The notes beneath the pieces were generated by a model. The model did not search any database and was not told where the DNA came from. It worked only from the letters and a program-made list of their open reading frames with translations. DNA of 64,000 nucleotides from VGJW01 sp035285595 (GTDB lineage: Bacteria; Cyanobacteriota; Sericytochromatia; S15B-MN24; VGJW01), in assembly GCA_035285595.1 (NCBI GenBank), contig JAYKGV010000061.1:37222-101221 (forward strand), in the 5' to 3' direction. Below, piece by piece: positions 1 through 7,666 of the stretch. The translations under genes were made by a program, and so were the position numbers. Numbering within the stretch: position 1 is the stretch's first letter; each line of letters opens with the position of its first letter.

Positions 1-289
1 CTTCGACCCTGATACCTATCGTCAGGCTTGTCCGGCCTCGATGCTCGAGCCGAGTATAGAAACTGACGGTGTCTCCCACGTGGACCGGTTGTTCGAACTT
101 GACCTCTCGCAGGGCGACCGTCACGAAGCGATGATCCGTGTGGCGACCTGCCTCGACGGCCGCGGCGAGGTCCAAGTGGGATAGGATCACCCCCCCGAAG
201 ATCGTCCCGTGCTCGTTGGTGTCCTTGGGCAAGAGCAGGACGCGAATCGAAGGTTCCTGGGGCCAGGTGTCAGGTTGAGCGGTCAACAT
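1..289 (-). CDS. Acyl-CoA thioesterase, hotdog fold (3' end cut by window edge)
   Basis: Only the first 96 residues are present; the gene runs off the left edge. From ATG at 289 the protein carries the signature of YciA-type acyl-CoA hydrolases: N25-E-H-G followed by an IFGG turn and D40 at the start of the central helix, then a VTVALREVKF strand and a QPVHVGDTV strand. In this family the Asn/Asp pair positions the thioester for water attack, releasing free acid and CoA in the cytoplasm. It is divergent from the subtilase gene. The acyl chain preferred cannot be told from the sequence. Confidence 0.85.
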   Translation of the reverse strand, partial: MLTAQPDTWPQEPSIRVLLLPKDTNEHGTIFGGVILSHLDLAAAVEAGRHTDHRFVTVALREVKFEQPVHVGDTVSFYTRLEHRGRTSLTIGIRVE

Positions 290-339
290 CAGCGGGTGGT
301 TTCCGTGAGAATGGAGGCAGGAACGCGGGACTTGTGTTA

Positions 340-345
340 AGTATA
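340..345 (-). promoter_or_regulatory. Possible -10 element for the thioesterase gene
   Basis: On the minus strand the hexamer reads TATACT, about 50 bases before the ATG at 289. No good -35 is present 17 bases upstream. It lies in the 95-base divergent gap shared with the subtilase, so it may also influence that gene. Confidence 0.35.
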
Positions 346-384
346 GATGAGTAAGGCGTTATCACAGGTTTGTCGAGGCGCGGC

Positions 385-1662
385 ATGTATAGGCATTTCA
401 CAGGCATCGCCACGTTGCTGGCGCTCTTTGCCTGCGGTCGTCTGCCCGGCACCCTTCCTGCCGCCGCCGGCTCTCGCACCAGTTCCGCACAGGCTGTCGA
501 AGGGGAGGTCGTGGTGCGGCTTGCCGAAGGCGCTTCGTTGCCTGCGGGCTGGGTCGTGCGGCGCCGGATGGAGGGTCTGGGCGCCGTCGTTGCGGCTCTT
601 CCTGGCGGCATGGGCGTGCAATCGGCCGTGGACAGCCTTGGACGACACGCTGGGGTCTTGTGGGCCGAGCCCAACGTGCGGTTCGACTTGCCTGATCCGC
701 TGCCAGCACGTTCGATTTCCCTTCCGGGATTTTCCGTTCGTAACGAGGAGCCGAACCTCTGGCACTTTTTGCGGATCCAGACGCGGGAAGCCTGGAGTAC
801 GACCAAGGGAAGGGGCGTCCTCGTCGCGGTGGTCGACACCGGCATCGACGCGGCCCATCCCGCGTTCCTGGGCCGCGTCCTGCCGGGTTACGATTCGCTC
901 GATCGGGACAATGATGCCCGCGATGACAACGGCCACGGCACCCACGTGGCGGGTATCATCGCTGCGCAGACGTCCGACATGACGTTGCTTGGCGTCGCTC
1001 CCGAGGCACGCATCCTTCCGGTCCGGGCGCTCGGTGATCGCGGCGGGACCGCCGAATCGGTGGCGACTGGCATCCAGTGGGCCGTCGGTCGGGGGGCGCA
1101 GGTCATCAACCTGAGTCTAGGGTCTCCGGTCCGCTCACGTCTGATCGAGGATGCCATCCGCGGGGCCCTTGACCGAGGCGTGGTGGTGGTCGCTGCGATG
1201 GGCAACGCCGGCGACCGGGGCAATCCGCGCATATTCCCGGCCAGCTTGCCGGGGGTGGTGGCTGTGGGCGCAACGGATCCGCTCGATCGCAGGACCCCGT
1301 GGTCGTGCTTCGGTCGCTGGCAGTCGCTTTCGGCTCCGGGGTTCGGTATCTGGTCCACGTTTCCGACCTATGAGACGTCGCTCGTCCGCTTTGCCCGCGA
1401 AAATCCGGCGGCTTTTCCTCCCGAAAATCGCGTCGACACTTTTGCGGCCGCATTGTCCGGAACGAGCCAGTCGGCCCCTGTCGTAGCGGGCATCGTCGCT
1501 TTGGTGCGCTCGGTGGCACCGGAGTTGGCACCTTCCCAGGTGAACAAGGTCTTGCAGGCCACGGCGCGCGACCTCGGTGCACCGGGCTTCGACAGTTATC
1601 ATGGGCACGGGCTGGTCCAGGCGGCGTCCGCGCTCAGGACGGTACGCGCGACCCAGCCCTGA
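385..1662 (+). CDS. Secreted subtilisin-like serine protease (S8 family)
   Basis: The protein is 425 residues and carries the full subtilase triad: Asp in VVDTGID (about D151), His in NGHGTHVAG (about H184) and Ser in SGTSQSAP (about S361). A hydrophobic N-terminal segment ending LFAC-G is a signal peptide and might be a weak lipobox, since Phe at -2 is unusual. Residues about 30 to 120 look like an inhibitor_I9-type prodomain, with a RLAEG strand and the phrase LWAEPN just before the catalytic domain. The start is ATG 385 because GAGG lies 6 bases before it; a TTG 15 bases upstream has no such site. It probably cleaves proteins outside the inner membrane. Confidence 0.9.
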   Translation: MYRHFTGIATLLALFACGRLPGTLPAAAGSRTSSAQAVEGEVVVRLAEGASLPAGWVVRRRMEGLGAVVAALPGGMGVQSAVDSLGRHAGVLWAEPNVRFDLPDPLPARSISLPGFSVRNEEPNLWHFLRIQTREAWSTTKGRGVLVAVVDTGIDAAHPAFLGRVLPGYDSLDRDNDARDDNGHGTHVAGIIAAQTSDMTLLGVAPEARILPVRALGDRGGTAESVATGIQWAVGRGAQVINLSLGSPVRSRLIEDAIRGALDRGVVVVAAMGNAGDRGNPRIFPASLPGVVAVGATDPLDRRTPWSCFGRWQSLSAPGFGIWSTFPTYETSLVRFARENPAAFPPENRVDTFAAALSGTSQSAPVVAGIVALVRSVAPELAPSQVNKVLQATARDLGAPGFDSYHGHGLVQAASALRTVRATQP

Positions 1663-1679
1663 GGGATGTCCCCTGGGCC

Positions 1680-2900
1680 ATGATCTTCCTGTCGCAGTAC
1701 CTTAATCGCCCCGTGAGGGGGGTCGCCGGTGCGCGTCTGGGGGTCTTGAGAGATGTGACCTTCACGGAGGATGGGGATTTTCCGGTTTTGACCGGACTCG
1801 TGGTCAGTCGTGGCAGACGACGGGTCGTGGTGCCATGGTCCGATGTCGATCGGTGTACGCTCGACACCTTTGTGCTGCGGGGTACGGGACCGTGGCCCGA
1901 GGTGGCTGGAGTGGACCGACTTCTTGCCTTGGACGTCATGGACAGTCAGGTCGTTGATATCGACGGGGCCCACGTCGTACGGGTCAATGACCTCCAGCTC
2001 GCGTGGCAAGGCACGCGCCTGCGTGTGGTGGGCGTCGATATCGGGCCGTGGGGACTTGCCAGAAGACTTGGATGGGCGCCTGCCTTGGCGTGGGTCAGCA
2101 GGACCCTTCGCTGGCAGCCACCGGAAGGCCTGATCCGTTGGGACACGGTGGAACCGGTGGACAAGCAGACCTCCACCGTGCGGCTTCGGGTCTCCAGCGA
2201 CCGGCTCGCGCGCCTGCACCCGGCCGACCTCGCGGACATCGTGGCCGAGCTGGGCCACGAACAACGCAGTCACGTGCTCGAGCGGCTGGATGATGCTCAG
2301 CTGGCAGACATCATGGAGGAGGCGAGTCCGGAGTTGCAAAGCGCCATCCTGGACAATCTTGACGAGGATCGAGCGGCGGATGTCCTTGAAGAGATGGAGC
2401 CCGATGAGGCCGCCGACCTGCTCTCCGAATTGAGTGAAGACCGCGCACGGGATCTCATCGGTCGCATGGATGCGGAAGATGCGAGTGACGTCCGGAATCT
2501 TCTGGCTTATCAGGAAGGCACCGTAGGAGCCTTGATGACGACCAGCTACTTGGAGATACCTGCAAGCTGGACGGTAGGGCGGGCCTTGGATTGGGTTCGT
2601 CGCGAGGGTGCCGACGACGAGTTGTGCAGTTATCTCTATGCGGTCGACGAAGCGGGCATCCTGACCGGTGTCCTGTCGTTCCGGCACCTGGTCCTTGCCA
2701 CGGCCGACGCACCCGTGACTGGCCTTTTCCCGGATCACCTCGTCACGGTGGGTGTCTTGGAGCCTGCACGCGCGGCCCTTGAGAAACTCTTTCACTACAA
2801 TCTGCTGGCCGTGCCGGTGACTCGCGAAGACGGACGCTTGCTCGGCGTGGTCGGCATTCTGGATGCCTTGGCACTCGTCCACGAACCGGAGGAGGACTGA
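1680..2900 (+). CDS. PRC-barrel / MgtE_N / CBS domain protein, soluble
   Basis: The protein is 406 residues with no membrane segment. Residues 1 to about 165 form PRC-barrel-like beta modules (SQYLNRPV, LTGLVVSRG). Residues about 176 to 280 are an MgtE N-terminal superhelical repeat (LHPADLADIV, VLEEMEPDEAADLL), and residues about 283 to 400 are a CBS pair beginning GALMTT. In MgtE channels the N and CBS domains sense cytoplasmic Mg2+; here the transmembrane pore is missing. The stop overlaps the ATG of the next gene, an Nramp-family transporter, by one base, so the pair is co-translated. I infer a detached metal-sensing regulator of that transporter. Confidence 0.85.
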   Translation: MIFLSQYLNRPVRGVAGARLGVLRDVTFTEDGDFPVLTGLVVSRGRRRVVVPWSDVDRCTLDTFVLRGTGPWPEVAGVDRLLALDVMDSQVVDIDGAHVVRVNDLQLAWQGTRLRVVGVDIGPWGLARRLGWAPALAWVSRTLRWQPPEGLIRWDTVEPVDKQTSTVRLRVSSDRLARLHPADLADIVAELGHEQRSHVLERLDDAQLADIMEEASPELQSAILDNLDEDRAADVLEEMEPDEAADLLSELSEDRARDLIGRMDAEDASDVRNLLAYQEGTVGALMTTSYLEIPASWTVGRALDWVRREGADDELCSYLYAVDEAGILTGVLSFRHLVLATADAPVTGLFPDHLVTVGVLEPARAALEKLFHYNLLAVPVTREDGRLLGVVGILDALALVHEPEED

Positions 2901-4228
2901 TGCCGGGCACCGGTAAGCTGCACGCTTCCGAGGCCGAAGCAGACGCTCTCGTCACCATTCGTTTCAACAAGCGACGATGGCTGTTGCTGCTGGGGACCCT
3001 GGGGCCAGGTATCCTTGCCTCGAGCGCGGGCAATGACGCGGGTGGCATCGCGACCTATGCCACGGCGGGCGCACGATATGGTTACGGTCTCCTGTGGGCC
3101 TTGCTGCTCATCACCGTGGCGTTGGCCATGATTCAGGAAATGGCTACGCGGATGGGGGCGGTGACGGGCAAGGGCCTGTCCTCACTCATCCGCGAACGCT
3201 TCGGCTTGCGGGCGACAGTCTTCGCCATGGGCTGCCTCCTCGTGGCGAATGTGGCCACGACGCTGGCCGATTTTGCCGGCGTGGCGGCCGCCGCAGAACT
3301 CTTCGGCGTCCCACGATGGGTGGCGGTGCCGCTGGCGGGCGTCGGCCTGTGGTGGTTGGTCGCGCGAGGGAGCTTTGCCCGGGTCGAACGTACCTTCATG
3401 GCACTGGCGTTGGTGTTCCTGACCTATGTCGCGGCCGCCTTCCTGGCGCGTCCGGATTGGACGGAGGTTCTGCGAAGCCTCGTGGTACCCCGGGTTCCCG
3501 CCACTCCCCCCGGCCTCGCTTTCCGTGACCACCTTCAGGGCTACTTGCTTGTGCTGATCGCCACCATCGGCACCACCATCACTCCGTGGATGCAATTCTT
3601 CCTGCAGGCGACCGTCGTCGACAAGGGTGTGACCATCCGGCAGTACGGATTTGCGCGCTTTGATGCTTTTTTCGGGGCCTTCACTGCAGATTTGGTCTCG
3701 TTCTTCATCATCGTGGCGACGGCTTCCGCCCTGTTCTATCCCGAGATGCTGCCGCATCCCCTCGAGGATGCCGCTGCGGCGGCCTCTGCGTTGGTGCCCG
3801 TGGCGGGCCCCCACGCCGGTTGGCTCTTCGGGGCTGGCTTGCTCGGGGCCTCGTTGCTTGCGGCCTCTGTCGTGCCGTTGGCCACGGCCTATGCCGTCTG
3901 CGAGGCCTTCGGCTTCGAGGCCGGACTGGGCAAGGACTTTCGTCGTGCCCCGGTCTTTCTCGGCCTCTACACCTTGCTCATCGGGGTCGGGGCATGCGTC
4001 GCGATGTGGCCCGGCCTTCCCCTTCTGGCCGTGATGCTCGTTGCCCAGGACATCAATGGAATCCTTTTGCCCGTCATCCTCGTCTACATGCTGGGACTGG
4101 TGAACGACCGTCGCCTCATGGGGCCTCATGTCAACGGCGTGGTCTACAATGCGGTGGTTTGGGGGATGGTGATTCTGGTGTCCTTGCTGACGGCCACCAT
4201 GGTGGTGACCAGTTTCTGGCCCGTGTGA
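2900..4228 (+). CDS. Nramp-family divalent metal transporter, divergent clade
   Basis: The protein is 442 residues with about 11 hydrophobic segments. The TM1 motif is AGNDAGG (around residues 41-48) in place of the usual DPGN. TM6 reads TTITPWMQFF (around 224-232), so the MPH methionine that selects Mn2+ and Fe2+ in classical MntH is absent. The fold and order of segments otherwise fit Nramp. Loss of that methionine is a feature of Mg2+-carrying Nramp relatives, so Mg2+ or another hard cation is plausible, and the adjacent MgtE-type sensor protein supports this. Substrate is inference. Confidence 0.85.
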   Translation: MPGTGKLHASEAEADALVTIRFNKRRWLLLLGTLGPGILASSAGNDAGGIATYATAGARYGYGLLWALLLITVALAMIQEMATRMGAVTGKGLSSLIRERFGLRATVFAMGCLLVANVATTLADFAGVAAAAELFGVPRWVAVPLAGVGLWWLVARGSFARVERTFMALALVFLTYVAAAFLARPDWTEVLRSLVVPRVPATPPGLAFRDHLQGYLLVLIATIGTTITPWMQFFLQATVVDKGVTIRQYGFARFDAFFGAFTADLVSFFIIVATASALFYPEMLPHPLEDAAAAASALVPVAGPHAGWLFGAGLLGASLLAASVVPLATAYAVCEAFGFEAGLGKDFRRAPVFLGLYTLLIGVGACVAMWPGLPLLAVMLVAQDINGILLPVILVYMLGLVNDRRLMGPHVNGVVYNAVVWGMVILVSLLTATMVVTSFWPV

Positions 4229-4242
4229 CGGAGGAGGCGAAT

Positions 4243-5085
4243 ATGAACCGGCGAGCCGTGGCGGTCGTGATGGCTGCTGCCCTGCTTGCGGGCTGCGGGG
4301 GCGAAAGCCGCACGTCCGATGAAGGTGATCGATACGTGTCTGCACAGGTGTCCGGGGACAAGGACGCCATTAACCTTGACGCCGTCCACGAAGCCTTCTT
4401 CAAGACGCAGGGGAAGGATTTCGATGGTTGGATGCAGGCGTTCGAGAAGCGCGTGAACGAGATCCATGAGGGGGAAGGGGTCGTGGCCATCGATGCCCGG
4501 CGCAAGGACGGCATGGTGAAGGTCACCGGCTACCTTGACGAGGACAGCCAACCTGGATTCGACGAGCGCGGCGATCGGAAGCTTTTTGCCTTGGAGCAGA
4601 CAGGGGCTGCGGAGGGGGCGAAGGGCTTTCCCTACCAGGTGACCGGAGCTCAGGGACAGCCCTTTTTTCAGGGCTATCCGCCCCCGCAGTATCACTCGGG
4701 AAGTCTGCTTGACAACCCATTCGTGCAGTTCATGGTCCTGAATCAGATCTTCAATGGCGGGTTCGGCTACAACACGCCTTGGCGGCGAACCACCGTTCTG
4801 CGCAACCATCGGGACACGTTCCGTTCGTCCCCTTCGTGGCGCCAGCAGACCGCCCGCAACAAGGGTTTCGTCTCCCGCTGGTTCGGAAAGAAGGAGCCGG
4901 TCACCAGCCGACGCGGCTTCGGGTCCTGGGGCTCCGGGACGTCCACGAAGAGGTCCGGTTCGGCAAGCAGCCGGCGTAGCTGGTTCGGAGGCTCCGGCGG
5001 AACCGGATCTTCGTGGGGTGGGCGTCGGTCCTCGGGATACTCGGGTGGCGGGGCTCGGCGGAGCTGGGGTGGTCGCCGTCGATAG
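4243..5085 (+). CDS. Predicted lipoprotein with Ser/Gly/Arg/Trp-rich tail
   Basis: The 280-residue product starts at ATG 4243 behind GGAGG. A signal peptide ends in the lipobox LLAGC, giving a lipidated Cys18. The middle (about 30-140) is an ordinary acidic region with no family I recognise. The last 100 residues are low complexity (WGGRRSSGYSGGGARRSWGG style), strongly basic, and could bind nucleic acid, polysaccharide or another surface. It lies 14 bases after the Nramp gene and could be in the same transcript. Function unknown. Confidence 0.75.
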   Translation: MNRRAVAVVMAAALLAGCGGESRTSDEGDRYVSAQVSGDKDAINLDAVHEAFFKTQGKDFDGWMQAFEKRVNEIHEGEGVVAIDARRKDGMVKVTGYLDEDSQPGFDERGDRKLFALEQTGAAEGAKGFPYQVTGAQGQPFFQGYPPPQYHSGSLLDNPFVQFMVLNQIFNGGFGYNTPWRRTTVLRNHRDTFRSSPSWRQQTARNKGFVSRWFGKKEPVTSRRGFGSWGSGTSTKRSGSASSRRSWFGGSGGTGSSWGGRRSSGYSGGGARRSWGGRRR

Positions 5086-5107
5086 TCCTTGAAAAGGGGG
5101 AGACACT

Positions 5108-6061
5108 TTGTCACGCTTGCCAACGCTTGTCTGGACCGAACCAGCCGAGGGCTTGAGGCTCACCTTGGTGTTGTCTCCGGCCGAACTGCAGGGCACGGCG
5201 GCCGACCTGGTTTTCGGCGTCCTGGGCGAACCGGAGGAGGCGACGCGGCGGTTCGGCCTCGATGCTGATCGTTCCGTGGTGCTCCGTACATTGCACGAAC
5301 GCGTGTTCAGCCGCGAGGGGAGCGAGCTCGAGATTCGAGAGGGCATTGAGATCCTGGCGGGGGAAGAGCCCCTTGATCCCGATGCGCTGGTGAAGGGCCT
5401 GTTCGATGAGGCCCAGGGCCCAGTCGTTCTGACGTTGCGATCCGATGACGAGGCCTCGCGGCGGGCCCGCCACATGCAGGCCTATGGCTTGATGGGGCTG
5501 GTGTGGGCCTGTCGCGATGAGGGCCTCGCCCTTCCGGCCGATCGGACCGAAGCGATGCGGTCTTTGTTGCTGGAAGCCGAACGGCGCGACCTGCTCCGCT
5601 TGGAAGCCGCCAAACATCGATTTGTCCTGACTGAAACCGGCCGGCGCATGGCGGAAGGGCTTGCCCGTGAAGCCGCCGATCTGGTGGAACGCTTTGACGT
5701 CTTCGGTGATGTCGAGGGTCTCGGCGGGGGAACTCTCCGCTTCCACACGGGTCACGGGGTAGATCTTCGGGTGCCCATGTGGGAACGGGCGGGCGTCGAG
5801 CCCTTCCGCGCGAGGTTCCTGCTGGGTTTGCATGATGGCGAGTTCGAGCAGGAGCCGGATTTCCCGCTGGTGCTCCTTCGGCCTTCCTGGTATGGCCGGA
5901 TTTTCAATGTGGTGGAGGAAGCCCACCATCCCGACGACCTGCCCCACGGGGCGTTGGACAGGGTGGCTGCTGCGGCGGCTGACGAGGGTCTGGTGGAGGA
6001 GACGGTCGTGACCCACGGGGGAGGCATCTCACCCTGGTGGTGGGCCTTGCTGCTGCTATGA
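5108..6061 (+). CDS. Conserved-looking protein of unknown function with hydrophobic C-terminus
   Basis: The 317-residue protein starts at TTG 5108, preceded by GGGGGAGA. I do not recognise the family. Residues 1-95 are alpha/beta, residues about 120 to 200 look like a helical winged-helix-type segment (EAMRSLLLEAERRDLLRLEA then a FVLTETGRRMAEGL hairpin), and the last dozen residues (ISPWWWALLLL) are a short hydrophobic anchor or tail. It is followed after 44 bases by a secreted protein and may form a unit with it and the preceding lipoprotein. Confidence 0.7.
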   Translation: MSRLPTLVWTEPAEGLRLTLVLSPAELQGTAADLVFGVLGEPEEATRRFGLDADRSVVLRTLHERVFSREGSELEIREGIEILAGEEPLDPDALVKGLFDEAQGPVVLTLRSDDEASRRARHMQAYGLMGLVWACRDEGLALPADRTEAMRSLLLEAERRDLLRLEAAKHRFVLTETGRRMAEGLAREAADLVERFDVFGDVEGLGGGTLRFHTGHGVDLRVPMWERAGVEPFRARFLLGLHDGEFEQEPDFPLVLLRPSWYGRIFNVVEEAHHPDDLPHGALDRVAAAAADEGLVEETVVTHGGGISPWWWALLLL

Positions 6062-6105
6062 GGCAACGCCGACACGGGTACAGTCCTTCAGGAGGATGCC
6101 TGCCC

Positions 6106-6723
6106 GTGAACCGATGGTCGAACCGCCTGACGGGTCTCGTGCTCGTCTTGGCCATGTTTTTGGGCAACGTTGCCCCGGCTAGCGCCGAGGAGTCTCAGGG
6201 CGCGGTGTTCGTACCCTATGCCTTCGAGATGGTGGACTTCACCGAGGCCGATCCCAGTTCCGATGCCTCCTTTCTTCCCAGCAAGGGGACCCTGTCGTCA
6301 GCAAGAGATGCAACGACCAAGCATCTCGTATTGGTCACGGTCCGGATCACCAACCTGAACGATCTTGACGCGGGCGAGGGACGCAAGTTCGAAGCTGCAG
6401 AGTTCACGCTCGAAGGGGTCAATGGCGGAGTACATCGTCCACACCCCTACTCGCGTGCGACCACGAGGGTGCGGGCCAAGCCCGGAGAGACCGTGCAGAT
6501 GACCATGGGGTTCTACATTCCAGCGGGTCGATATGTTCTGGTCTTCAGGGATCCTGACATCGATGGCAAGATTGTCGAGGCTGAAATCGGCCCTCCCTTG
6601 CAGGTGGACGACGATACCCAGACGGCCGTGCTCTGGGGCGTGGGTAACTTCCTGCTGGCAGGTGCCATGGTCGCCCTGCCCGTCGTGGCGGCCCTGCTGC
6701 GGACCAACTCGCTTTTCCGCTAG
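6106..6723 (+). CDS. Secreted/membrane-anchored protein of unknown function
   Basis: Start GTG 6106 is chosen because AGGAGG lies at 6090-6095 and the product then begins with a clean signal peptide ending ASA-EE (about residue 27). The mature part (about residues 28-175) is beta-rich with the sequence KHLVLVTVRITNLNDL, resembling a single immunoglobulin-like or cupredoxin-like domain. A C-terminal hydrophobic helix (LLAGAMVALPVVAALL) anchors it, leaving a short RTNSLFR tail. 205 residues. No family recognised. Confidence 0.75.
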   Translation: MNRWSNRLTGLVLVLAMFLGNVAPASAEESQGAVFVPYAFEMVDFTEADPSSDASFLPSKGTLSSARDATTKHLVLVTVRITNLNDLDAGEGRKFEAAEFTLEGVNGGVHRPHPYSRATTRVRAKPGETVQMTMGFYIPAGRYVLVFRDPDIDGKIVEAEIGPPLQVDDDTQTAVLWGVGNFLLAGAMVALPVVAALLRTNSLFR

Positions 6724-6790
6724 GACGCACCGTGACGCTTCGCAACGCGCCGGCGGCCTCCCGAACGGCTTCTTCCAGCCCGCAGAGATC

Positions 6791-7537
6791 CTAGCTCTCT
6801 GGAGTTGGGGTCGGCGTGGGCTCGGGTGCCTCTGATGCCGGAGTGAGGGCGGCTTCCTCGGCAGACCTCACGGGAAACGCCTTGGTGGGGCTACCTTGCA
6901 TCACTTTGCCGGCTGCGGTTCGCAGACGCAGATTGAGCCGTGCGCTCGTCGGCGGTGCCTCGTTCACATCGTCTGCGAGCGAGAACCAGAAAACGCCGCC
7001 GATGCTGCAACTGGATTCGGGCGTACCTGAGCACGGCTTCAGGGTCAAGGCAAAGGACTTGGAGGCGACGGCCGTCCAAGGGGAGGTGGCGATGATATCA
7101 TCGGTAGCGGAAGGCGTGGTTTCCGTACTCAATTCGAGAACGACCGTAGCGGGGCTCTGCCCCTTGTGTTCGTAGTCGACCTCGTAACGCCACGCGTAGG
7201 TTCCGCCCGGCAGAAAGGGGCTCTGGGAGCGCGATGCGGGTTCTTCGCCCGCCACGGCTTCGACCAGGTCCGTCACAAGGTCAGGTGCTGCGGCTGGGAC
7301 CAGGTCCGCCAGTCTGAACTCCGAAGGCTCACTGTCTGGGGCAGGGGACGCCACCGCGACTTCCTGGCCGTCCTTGAGGGCCTTGAGTCTGAAGGTCCCT
7401 GCCGACTCACCCGCCTCAAGCTTGAGCTGGGTCCAACGCACCGGCGCTTCTGCCGCAGCCGCCGGGAGCAAACGTAAACCATCCCCCGAGGCACAGGCCG
7501 TCAGCAGCAACGAGAGACCCACACAGGCTCGACGCAT
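6791..7537 (-). CDS. Predicted lipoprotein, unknown function
   Basis: The 248-residue product has a short signal peptide with the lipobox-like LLTAC (Cys15). GAGGAG lies 9 bases before ATG 7537. The body is beta-rich with alternating hydrophobic strands (TYAWRYEVDYEHKG, ARLNLRLRTAAG), suggesting one or two Ig-like domains. The C-terminus ends in a proline/threonine stretch (PTPTPTPES) typical of surface linkers. It is convergent with the gene ending at 6723 and divergent from the SLH porin-like gene. Confidence 0.75.
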   Translation of the reverse strand: MRRACVGLSLLLTACASGDGLRLLPAAAAEAPVRWTQLKLEAGESAGTFRLKALKDGQEVAVASPAPDSEPSEFRLADLVPAAAPDLVTDLVEAVAGEEPASRSQSPFLPGGTYAWRYEVDYEHKGQSPATVVLELSTETTPSATDDIIATSPWTAVASKSFALTLKPCSGTPESSCSIGGVFWFSLADDVNEAPPTSARLNLRLRTAAGKVMQGSPTKAFPVRSAEEAALTPASEAPEPTPTPTPES

Positions 7538-7666
7538 CCGTCAAGGCTCCTCAAAGGAAGATCCGATGGCCCCGACCAAGCAGAGGCCTCGCCCTTGCGT
7601 ACCCTTTCGCCCACAGGCGATAACCTGTGTTTGTCCCGGGTGACCGAGGGGTACGAGCAGCATGCC

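Noticed and set aside
370..384. TTG 370 as the subtilase start
   Set aside because: It adds SRRG before a good signal peptide, and the GAGG site lies downstream of it and fits ATG 385.
1599..2882. 427-codon minus-strand frame over the MgtE_N/CBS gene
   Set aside because: Antisense shadow; composition is His/Gln/Arg-rich and no promoter or ribosome site is present.
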